From NCBI GenBank assembly GCA_003566795.1, contig PXBU01000348.1, forward strand, positions 1 to 5,010: DNA of 5,010 bases. Reading direction: 5' to 3'. Shown piece after piece: positions 1 through 5,010 of the stretch. The stretch comes from Puniceicoccaceae bacterium (lineage in GTDB: Bacteria > Verrucomicrobiota > Verrucomicrobiia > Opitutales > Coraliomargaritaceae). Each line of letters opens with the position of its first letter. The first letter of the stretch is position 1. Position numbers and translations under genes: made by a program. Below the pieces are notes generated by a model. It did not search any database. It was given only the letters and a program-made list of their open reading frames with translations, and had not been told where the DNA came from.

Positions 1-24
1 AATGAGCTGAACGAAGATGGATAA
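1..24 (+). CDS. C-terminal end of an upstream gene (partial)
   Basis: Frame 1 is open from the window edge to a TAA at 22-24 and would give the residues NELNEDG. Its stop would overlap the ATG of the polymerase gene (17-19) by 8 bp, the tight coupling usual inside polysaccharide operons. The other two forward frames also end early (TGA at 3-5 and at 8-10), so the true upstream frame cannot be fixed from this window. The product is unknown. Confidence 0.3.
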   Translation, partial: NELNEDG

Positions 25-1288
25 CAGGCACCACCTTTTTTACTACCTGGTTCTGTTTTTGATCTCCCCGGTGCTATCCGTAGTTGCGGCCATGGCCAAC
101 TTTGGGCAAAAAAATGCCCGCCTTACACTCGTTTTATTTGTGGCTGCATTTGGATATACCCTGATTCTCAGGCCGGGGGCTGACTCCTATTCGCATGCTG
201 TGAACTTTGTAAACAGTTATAGTTACATGAGTTTTGCAGAGTTCCAGGAAATCATGATAAGTATAATTACTCTTGGTGGGGGCAAACCGTATGGTGCTGG
301 AGGAGATGAACTATATGTGCCTATTTTATTATATACGCTATCGCAGTTCACGACTAGTTCATCCATACTATTTCTATTCGCAGGGCTGGTTTACGGCTAC
401 TTCTTTATCCGCGGTATTTCCCTTGTTTACTCCGACATGCAGCGCAACTGGAATATTGTATTGCTGGTGCTGTTTATATTTTTTATCTCCTGGAGAAATC
501 TTGAGGGCCTTAACTCTATCCGCAATTGGACGGGGGCATGGATCTTTTTCAACGGGGCGTATCTCTACCTGAAAACCCGGAACCCAAACTATATTTTGCT
601 GGTGATGCTGGCCCCGATGTTTCACTTTGGGTACCTTCTCATTACGCTTCCTTTTTATGCCTATCTTGTGATCGGAGATCGCAAATATGTGCTTGTGGGC
701 ATTCTGTTGGCATCTTTCATGATGACTGCAAGTACCGGGTTTATTGAGCCTTACTTGACAAGCACGGAGCTGGGGGAAACCAAAATGCAGGCGTATGCCA
801 TTGATGAAGATCGCAGTACTGATTTTGAGGTTGTGGATGAACGAAGTTTTCATGCACGGAACTACAGGACTGTGTCCGACCTGATTATTCAGGGGCTCTT
901 TATCTACGCGCTTCTCTTTATGGGGTTCATGAGAAATGAAAACCACGATCCGCTTCGAACCCGGCTTGCAGGGCTTGCAATTTTAATGTTAAGCCTGGCA
1001 AATCTGTCAAGCTTTGCACCTGTCGTTCAAAACAGGGTGTTTGTCAATTTCGGGTTGTTTGCGCTCGCATATCTTGTACTGCACTTTAGCAAGCTTCACC
1101 CCCCGCCCGGCATGCACAGAAACATCGTATATATTACAATTCCCGGAATACTCCTCTTTTTGTTTACACAGTACAGCCAGATTGGAGACTTTATGGATTT
1201 CAGGGTTTTAGTAAGCCCATTAACGTACCCGTTTTTGGGAGATGACCCGGTTTCGATGAAAGAGTTTATACGCTCACTTCTTCTGTAA
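17..1288 (+). CDS. EpsG/Wzy-like polysaccharide polymerase (multi-pass membrane protein)
   Basis: This is a 423-residue integral membrane protein resembling the EpsG family, whose members are thought to polymerise exopolysaccharide or O-antigen repeat units at the inner membrane. Hydrophobic segments lie near residues 7-27, 35-52, 101-134, 146-160, 171-186, 191-219, 223-240, 286-305, 316-334, 341-357 and 369-385. A hydrophilic loop at about 245-285 is rich in Asp and Glu. EpsG-like landmarks are DSYSH (56-60) after the second membrane span, GLNSIRNWTG (164-173), a Pro-x-x-His-x-Gly-Tyr stretch (200-206) and QNRVF (338-342); such Arg and His residues are typical of Wzy-type polymerases. The ATG at 17 is chosen because the first membrane span follows directly and an operon-type overlap with the upstream reading frame exists. 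No strong ribosome site is visible, as is normal for Bacteroidota. The deacetylase gene begins 48 bp downstream on the same strand with no terminator between, so co-transcription is likely. The family call rests on topology and motifs; the exact glycan is unknown. Confidence 0.82.
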   Translation: MDNRHHLFYYLVLFLISPVLSVVAAMANFGQKNARLTLVLFVAAFGYTLILRPGADSYSHAVNFVNSYSYMSFAEFQEIMISIITLGGGKPYGAGGDELYVPILLYTLSQFTTSSSILFLFAGLVYGYFFIRGISLVYSDMQRNWNIVLLVLFIFFISWRNLEGLNSIRNWTGAWIFFNGAYLYLKTRNPNYILLVMLAPMFHFGYLLITLPFYAYLVIGDRKYVLVGILLASFMMTASTGFIEPYLTSTELGETKMQAYAIDEDRSTDFEVVDERSFHARNYRTVSDLIIQGLFIYALLFMGFMRNENHDPLRTRLAGLAILMLSLANLSSFAPVVQNRVFVNFGLFALAYLVLHFSKLHPPPGMHRNIVYITIPGILLFLFTQYSQIGDFMDFRVLVSPLTYPFLGDDPVSMKEFIRSLLL

Positions 1289-1336
1289 TATTTATAGATT
1301 AGATATTTTGACTTCAAATAATCAAATTGCAATCAC

Positions 1337-2473
1337 ATGCTGCAATCTATCAGGCGTAGAATTGCCAGGCATCTTGTAAACTACAGGGGATGGCACACGA
1401 ACAAAAAAATTGTGGTAATCGAGTCGGACGATTGGGGCAGCATAAGGATGCCGTCGCAGCAGGTGTACGAAGCGTTTCTGAAAAAGGGTGTACCGGTAGA
1501 TCAAAGTCCATATTGCCGATACGATTCACTTGCCGGGGAAGAGGACCTCGAGGCACTCTTTGAAACGCTGCTTAAGTTTAAAGACCGGAACGGCAACTCG
1601 CCGGTTATTACAGCGAATACAATTGTTGCCAACCCCGATTTCGAACAGATCCGGAGCTCGGGATTTACGGAATACGCGTATGAGCCGTTTACCGAAACTC
1701 TAAAGCGATACCCTGGCCGCAAAAAAAGCTTCCGGCTCTGGCAGCAGGGGATGGAGGCCGGGATATTTCGGCCGCAGTTCCACGGCAGGGAACACCTGAA
1801 TGTGCCGCTATGGTTGCATAATCTCCAATATGCAAATTCATTTTATCGAGAGGCATTCGAGTCACAATTCTGGGGACTGGATTTGAATGGAGAAGAAACG
1901 GAACACAGGAGTATTCAAGCTGCGTTTGATGCCGCGAGAAAGGAAGAACTAAAAGGACATGAATCAGTGATCTCAGACGGAGTGCGCTTGTTCAGAGAAA
2001 TTTTCGGATTTTTACCTGACTCATTCATTGCGCCCAATTATATCTGGGATCCATCACTGCATGAAGTATTGAGACAAACCGGGGTAAAATATATCCAGGG
2101 CATGAAATATCAAAAACTGCCAATCTACAGGTCGAACCGGCGAAAAATGGTGCGTCATTATGCAGGTGAGCGAAGTCAGTCAGGCCAGGCTTTTCTGATC
2201 CGTAACTCAGTCTTTGAACCTTCGTTAAAAGCTGCTAACTATGATGTTGTGGGCAGCTGCCTGAAAGATATTGCAAACGCATTTTTCTGGAAGAAACCGG
2301 CAGTCATCACATCTCATCGCATCAACTATATCGGCTATCTCAAGGAGGAGAACAGGAGTGAGAACCTAAAGAAAATACAGGAACTGATCCGCAAAATTCA
2401 GAATCTATGGCCTGAAGCGGAGTTTTTATCATCCGATCAGCTTGGTGAGCAGCTCTACGGTCAATCTGCCTGA
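1337..2473 (+). CDS. Polysaccharide deacetylase-like protein (NodB/CE4-type fold), non-secreted
   Basis: This 378-residue protein resembles the polysaccharide deacetylase-like proteins found in Bacteroidota surface-glycan clusters. ESDDWGSIR at 29-37 follows a beta-strand (KIVVI, 24-28) and corresponds to CE4 motif 1, with Asp31 and Asp32 as likely catalytic and metal-binding residues. HGREH at 149-153 fits the metal-binding His-x3-His of motif 2. APNYIWDP (232-239) sits where motif 3 is expected, and ITSHRIN (324-330) supplies the late His of motif 5. This complete set suggests an active metal-dependent hydrolase removing N- or O-acetyl groups from a sugar. The N-terminus is basic (IRRRIAR, 5-11) with no signal peptide or membrane span, so the protein should act in the cytoplasm, perhaps on a lipid-linked or nucleotide-linked precursor, unlike the secreted CE4 enzymes. 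It is longer than a bare NodB domain (about 200 residues); an insertion lies between motifs 2 and 3. ATG 1337 is the first start of the frame. The gene probably shares a transcript with the polymerase. Substrate is not determined. Confidence 0.82.
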   Translation: MLQSIRRRIARHLVNYRGWHTNKKIVVIESDDWGSIRMPSQQVYEAFLKKGVPVDQSPYCRYDSLAGEEDLEALFETLLKFKDRNGNSPVITANTIVANPDFEQIRSSGFTEYAYEPFTETLKRYPGRKKSFRLWQQGMEAGIFRPQFHGREHLNVPLWLHNLQYANSFYREAFESQFWGLDLNGEETEHRSIQAAFDAARKEELKGHESVISDGVRLFREIFGFLPDSFIAPNYIWDPSLHEVLRQTGVKYIQGMKYQKLPIYRSNRRKMVRHYAGERSQSGQAFLIRNSVFEPSLKAANYDVVGSCLKDIANAFFWKKPAVITSHRINYIGYLKEENRSENLKKIQELIRKIQNLWPEAEFLSSDQLGEQLYGQSA

Positions 2474-2544
2474 AATGCGCCGCAATGAATTATGTGAGGA
2501 GACAAAAGTACCACAACCCCGAGCGTTCTTGTCGTGTGGACACA

Positions 2545-2805
2545 TTTTAATACAGAAAAAGGAGATACTTTCTCCTCACGTCAGAAGAATATTGTCAGGA
2601 TTCGTCAGCACGAGATGGTCTCAGATAGGAGGAAAGGGCAGGCAAAACCTGCGACATTACCTGCTTTTTTTCTTAAAGTGGTGATTGTATTTCTGAGGTA
2701 CTGTCCAGAATTTTTTTGGGCAGGGTTCGAAGAGTCTCCATTCAGCTGTGTAAAATTTCGTCTTAGTTCACTTTATACAATCTATAAAAAATCTGTCCTA
2801 ACGAT
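2545..2805 (+). pseudogene. Possible older decayed copy of the LRR gene 5' module
   Basis: Short matches to the intact gene appear in the right order: TTTTAAT (2545, against 3268), GATTC (2599, against 3330), TGGTG-ATT-GTAT (from 2679, against TGGTGGATTTGTAT at 3432), CCAT followed by AGCTG (2738, against 3500), and TCTATAAAAAATCTG (2781-2795, against TCTATAAAAATAATCTG at 3561-3577). The last match is nearly exact and corresponds to the first leucine-rich repeat (LYKNNL). Offsets drift from 723 to 780 bp, so many deletions must be assumed. Apart from the last anchor the similarity is weak and may be chance. Confidence 0.28.
2638..2671 (+). terminator. Candidate Rho-independent terminator after the deacetylase gene
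   Basis: GCAGG (2638-2642) can pair with CCTGC at 2660-2664, which is followed directly by seven T residues (2665-2671). G-T and A-T pairs between GGAAAGG upstream and the T run could extend the stem. A second CCTGC (2648-2652) competes for the same arm through a 5-nt loop. The element lies 165 bp after the deacetylase stop, where the glycan operon would be expected to end. The stem is short, so confidence is limited. Confidence 0.35.
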
Positions 2806-2845
2806 AGGATATTACAGTACGAGAGAGCGGGGGATGACCTGAAAT

Positions 2846-3188
2846 ACTGCGGTTTAATGCGCCAGTTCTGTTTAGAGATTTTAATATAATTCGATCGCAG
2901 ATTTAAAGCAGATGTACACAGGGTGATGTTCTTCGTTATGGATTTAGCTTTAACAGAGCTTCTTATCCCAGAAGGAAGCGTTTTAGCCCTCGGGGATACA
3001 TAAAGTGCAGGTTTTTTGCGGTAGCAGCTTGATTTTAGGCAGGTGAATTACTCTTTTATTAATAAATTTCAAAATCAGAAAGAATGTTGGAACATTCTAA
3101 CAGATATTTGGTTGGATCCATTTTTAAGAGGTATGGGAAATGTATACCCAATTAAATATTAAAATTTTCTAATAAAATTTGTAACGAT
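2846..3188 (+). pseudogene. Decayed tandem copy of the 5' module of the LRR surface-protein gene
   Basis: Aligned by eye, this stretch follows the leader, signal-peptide and LRR-cap region of the intact gene at 3234-3580. Anchors and offsets are: the leader block 2846-2918 against 3234-3302 (offset 384-388), sharing CTGTT, AGATTTTAAT, ATAA, CAGA, TTAA and AGATG in order; ATG 2938 against ATG 3326 (388); GAT, AGGC, GGTG, ATT from 3031 against 3419 (388-391, coding for the conserved DRQALVD of the cap); ATCCAT, ATGGG, TGT, AC, CAA from 3116 against 3498 (382-385, coding for PSNSWHGVTVNSN); and TCTAATAAAATTTG (3168-3181) against TCTATAAAAATAATCTG at 3561 (393, coding for LYKNNL). The counterpart of the signal-peptide frame reads MDLALTELL and then hits TAA at 3001-3003; later parts are shifted in frame. 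It would therefore encode no usable protein. The intact copy follows directly, giving a repeat period of about 387 bp. Individual matches are short, so confidence rests on the constant offset. Confidence 0.5.
3081..3098. promoter_or_regulatory. 18-bp perfect palindrome, candidate operator
   Basis: AGAATGTT and AACATTCT form 8-bp perfect inverted arms around a central GG. It lies 228 bp upstream of the LRR-gene start in AT-rich DNA. The symmetry is that expected of a dimeric transcription-factor site, and the 2-nt centre is too small for an RNA hairpin of the full arms. It has no counterpart in the intact copy at the matching position (about 3464-3480), so it arose within, or was inserted into, the decayed segment. 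No known regulator consensus is recognised. Confidence 0.3.
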
Positions 3189-3219
3189 CCGTTTTTGCGG
3201 CGGTCTTTCTAAAACCTTG

Positions 3220-3262
3220 AACAGGTTGCCGGCAATGGGGTAAACACGCTGCCCGGACTGTT
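3220..3262 (+). promoter_or_regulatory. Imperfect stem-loop in the probable leader of the LRR gene
   Basis: AACAG (3220-3224) pairs with CTGTT (3258-3262), and CCGGCA (3229-3234) pairs with TGCCCGG (3250-3256) with one bulged C, around a loop of about 15 nt. A competing small hairpin, AACCT (3213-3217) with AGGTT (3223-3227), shares bases with the outer stem, so the two cannot form together. No T run follows, which argues against a terminator. It could shape mRNA stability or translation; no known riboswitch class is recognised. Confidence 0.25.
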
Positions 3263-3580
3263 AAAGATTTTAATGATAAAACAGACTTAATTTAGATGCT
3301 CAATCCACTTAAGAGACAGAACCGTATGAGATTCCTGACAATTTTACTTCTGGCCATTTCACTGGCCACTTTAACTCCGCTCTCTTCCTACTCACAAAAC
3401 CAAAACAGCGTGGAAGGCGATCGTCAGGCGCTGGTGGATTTGTATAATGCCACCAATGGTGCCAATTGGTCGAATAATTCCGGCTGGCTGAGTGGAAATC
3501 CATCCAATAGCTGGCATGGGGTGACTGTGAACTCAAATGGCCGGGTGATAGGCCTGGATCTCTATAAAAATAATCTGCGA
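3234..3580 (+). repeat. Intact member of a ~387-bp tandem 5' module (leader to first LRR)
   Basis: This part of the LRR gene and its leader is the intact counterpart of the decayed stretch at 2846-3188. The best-conserved block is 3234-3302 (about 33 identities in the first 45 columns aligned by hand, including the run AGATTTTAAT). It covers the untranslated leader, the signal peptide and the LRR N-terminal cap, and stops close to where the GC content of the gene drops (about 3600). Confidence 0.45.
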
Positions 3581-5010
3581 GGCTCACTACCGGCTTCAAT
3601 AGGAAATCTTTCCGAATTGAGATTTTTCAGCGTTAAAAGAAATTCAGGTATATATAGCCAAATTCCTGAATCTATTAAAAATTGGTCAAAAGCTGAAATT
3701 GTAATGTTCTCGGCAGGTGCTGATTACAACATGCCCAATGAAAGAAGCTACAATAATCATTATGGTAAGTCATTCGGAACACCTAATTACTTTGGAAAAA
3801 TTCCTGATGTATTTGACCAAATGCCAAATTTGAGAATATTTGAGATTGCATGGGAGAAAGATTTGGATCCACAGCCATTTCCGTCAACATTATACCAGCA
3901 CAGTTCAATTGAGTGGCTGGTTCTTACAGGTATAAATCTTGAAGGTAAGCTTGATGATAATTTCAACTTGCCGGAACTGCGATTGATTTATATAGGTAAT
4001 AACAATTTGAGTGGTATTTTACCGAGTACATTTGGGTCAAGTACCGAGTTAAGACATTTCAGAATACATAATAGTGAAAGTCAATCAGGAATAAATCACA
4101 CAGGATACTTTAGCGGGCCTATCCCTGATTCGTTTGCAAATCTTACAAAACTACAGCGGTTCTATGCAGGGCATCAAAACCTTGAAGGTGAAATTCCTTC
4201 TTTTGTCGTGGAGAATTGGGGAAGTGAACTGAATGGTGGATTCAGAGAAATTGGGATTAATAATAATAATTTTAGTGGCACGATTCCCGGAGAATTTGGC
4301 AACTTTAATCTTACAAGGTTTAATGTTGAATCTAACAACTTTACGGGTTCGTTGCATCCTCGTCTTGTTTCGGGAATGCAAAACGTGATAATTTTTAGCG
4401 TTAGAAATAATAATCTTTCAGGTGAGGTTCCAAATGGAGAATGGATTGATGGTGAATGGAAAGGATGGAGGACAAAAACAAGGCTCCGCAATGTTTATTT
4501 AGGAGGGAATAATTTTACAGGCACTTTGCCTGATATGCCTGAGTATGTAGGCGATATAAGCCAAATTATTCTTAACGGAAACAATTTTACAAGTACAATC
4601 CCTGATACGTGGAAAGAACTGTTTACCCCTGCACTAAGAGATCAAAATACAGGCAGAACATTCAGCCTTCTTCGGTTAAATCAAAATGACCTGCAAGGTA
4701 TAATTCCTTCATGGTTTACCGCTGAAAACGGCCCAACGGATCACACTGGAGGCAACAGATGGACGCACAGGGATATTCTTGAAAACGGTGTGGATATAAG
4801 TAATCAGGAAGGGTACTCATTACAGCCATTTGGGTTCCCAGAGGAATTTTCAGTGTCAGAGGGCAATTCATTTTCATTTGATTATAGCCAAAAAGTTCAT
4901 TCCACCGACCAGGTGCAGTGGACCAGAAACGGAAACCGGATAAGCGGCGGCACCGATGGTGTTCTGGTCATTGAAAATGTATCATCATCCGATGCTGGAA
5001 CCTACAGGCT
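3326..5010 (+). CDS. Secreted leucine-rich-repeat protein with Ig-like domain (3' end outside the window)
   Basis: The frame is open for 561 codons to the window edge. Residues 1-23 form a signal peptide (MR, a hydrophobic core LTILLLAISLATL, then SSYS) with likely cleavage before QNQN. Residues 31-72 match the bacterial LRR N-terminal cap: DRQALVDLYNATNGANW followed by GWL and SWHGVTV. About fourteen repeats follow from 73 to about 470, of the plant-specific type LxxLxLxxNxLxGxIP; clear ones are at 73-96, 215-243, 311-321, 392-402, 412-429 and 448-461. Several repeats carry insertions. From about 501 an Ig-like domain starts, with Trp532 and the DAGTY signature at 556-560. The visible part has no cysteine. 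In Bacteroidota such proteins are exported and often end in a type IX secretion or cell-wall domain, which cannot be seen here. The likely role is adhesion or protein/glycan recognition at the cell surface. ATG 3326 is chosen because it gives a normal signal peptide; an in-frame ATG at 3296, just after a TAG, would add MLNPLKRQNR. It lies 852 bp from the glycan genes and is probably a separate unit. Confidence 0.9.
   Translation, partial: MRFLTILLLAISLATLTPLSSYSQNQNSVEGDRQALVDLYNATNGANWSNNSGWLSGNPSNSWHGVTVNSNGRVIGLDLYKNNLRGSLPASIGNLSELRFFSVKRNSGIYSQIPESIKNWSKAEIVMFSAGADYNMPNERSYNNHYGKSFGTPNYFGKIPDVFDQMPNLRIFEIAWEKDLDPQPFPSTLYQHSSIEWLVLTGINLEGKLDDNFNLPELRLIYIGNNNLSGILPSTFGSSTELRHFRIHNSESQSGINHTGYFSGPIPDSFANLTKLQRFYAGHQNLEGEIPSFVVENWGSELNGGFREIGINNNNFSGTIPGEFGNFNLTRFNVESNNFTGSLHPRLVSGMQNVIIFSVRNNNLSGEVPNGEWIDGEWKGWRTKTRLRNVYLGGNNFTGTLPDMPEYVGDISQIILNGNNFTSTIPDTWKELFTPALRDQNTGRTFSLLRLNQNDLQGIIPSWFTAENGPTDHTGGNRWTHRDILENGVDISNQEGYSLQPFGFPEEFSVSEGNSFSFDYSQKVHSTDQVQWTRNGNRISGGTDGVLVIENVSSSDAGTYR

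Larger units (their letters stand above)
2474..3325. other. 852-bp region without an intact gene
   Basis: No reading frame here has a recognisable product, a good start context and sensible codon use. The longest frame, opening at a GTG (2534) and ending at 2842, lacks a convincing start. The region holds a terminator-like hairpin (2638-2671), a hairpin at 2794-2811 (7-bp stem with one G-T pair, ACGA loop), an 18-bp palindrome (3081-3098), a leader stem-loop (3220-3262) and what look like decayed copies of the 5' part of the downstream LRR gene (about 2846-3188, possibly also 2545-2805). The surface-protein promoter must lie in this region. No exact Bacteroidota -7 box (TAnnTTTG) was found; the nearest are TAAATTTC (3063-3070) and TAAAATTTG (3173-3181, one base too long in the spacer), so no promoter is called. 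Confidence 0.7.

Noticed and set aside
374..946. 190-codon minus-strand frame under the polymerase gene
   Set aside because: Antisense shadow of the membrane-protein coding frame; no start context or recognisable domain.
2485..2550. 21-codon frame just after the deacetylase stop (starts MNYVRRQK)
   Set aside because: Very short, no ribosome site, no recognisable pattern.
2560..2576. Hairpin AGGAGA/TCTCCT that would be followed by five T residues on the minus strand
   Set aside because: There is no minus-strand gene in this window that it could terminate; a 6-bp stem alone is not enough.
2701..2723. Hairpin CTGTCC/GGGCAG with a T-rich loop, considered as a mobile-element end
   Set aside because: One G-T pair, no partner repeat at a plausible distance, no transposase and no target duplication seen.
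2534..2842. 102-codon frame opening at GTG in the gap after the deacetylase gene
   Set aside because: No recognisable domain, poor start context, and it contains the terminator-like hairpin. Its middle (FFWAGFEESPFS then LYTIYKKS) loosely resembles the LRR cap and first repeat, which fits decayed sequence better than a gene.
2964..2998. Inverted repeat TATCCC/GGGATA with a 23-nt loop, and nested CTTCT/AGAAG
   Set aside because: Short arms that are expected by chance, with no T run and no adjacent intact gene start.
2926..3003. 25-codon frame (starts MFFVMDLALTELL)
   Set aside because: Too short to stand alone and explained as the remnant of the signal-peptide region in the decayed copy.
4256..4270. 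AAT triplet run inside the LRR gene
   Set aside because: A three-base unit cannot change the frame by slippage, and it simply encodes the Asn-rich INNNNF segment of one repeat.

Overview
The window looks like accessory DNA from a Bacteroidota-type bacterium, perhaps Balneolota or Rhodothermota. Gene starts lack a clear Shine-Dalgarno sequence and sit in A/T-rich leaders. An EpsG-like polymerase stands next to a 'SDDWGS' polysaccharide deacetylase. A secreted 'plant-like' LRR plus Ig-like protein follows, a style common in those phyla. The assignment is an inference from gene content only.

Layout, all on the plus strand: positions 1-24 probably hold the last codons of an upstream gene. 17-1288 encodes a multi-pass EpsG/Wzy-like polysaccharide polymerase. 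1337-2473, 48 bp further on, encodes a polysaccharide deacetylase-like enzyme without a signal peptide. These form the tail of an exopolysaccharide or O-antigen operon. 2474-3325 is an 852-bp stretch with no convincing intact gene. From 3326 to the window edge runs a large secreted surface protein, cut off by the window: signal peptide, LRR N-terminal cap, about fourteen leucine-rich repeats, then the start of an Ig-like domain.

The main unexpected signal is in the 852-bp gap. Aligned by eye, 2846-3188 matches 3234-3580 (leader, signal peptide, LRR cap and first repeat of the surface-protein gene) as a colinear series of short blocks at a nearly constant offset of 382-393 bp. It therefore looks like a decayed tandem copy of the 5' module of that gene. 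A still older copy may lie at about 2545-2805. Inside the intact gene, GC content falls abruptly from about 50% (3361-3600) to about 34% (3601-3780) and rises again over the Ig-like segment, so the gene appears mosaic: conserved ends around a compositionally distinct LRR core. Cassette exchange or gene-family recombination would explain both observations, but that is a hypothesis.

Working together: the polymerase and deacetylase-like protein would build and modify a surface glycan. The LRR/Ig protein is a separate transcription unit for an exported adhesion or recognition protein; nothing in the sequence ties it functionally to the glycan genes.
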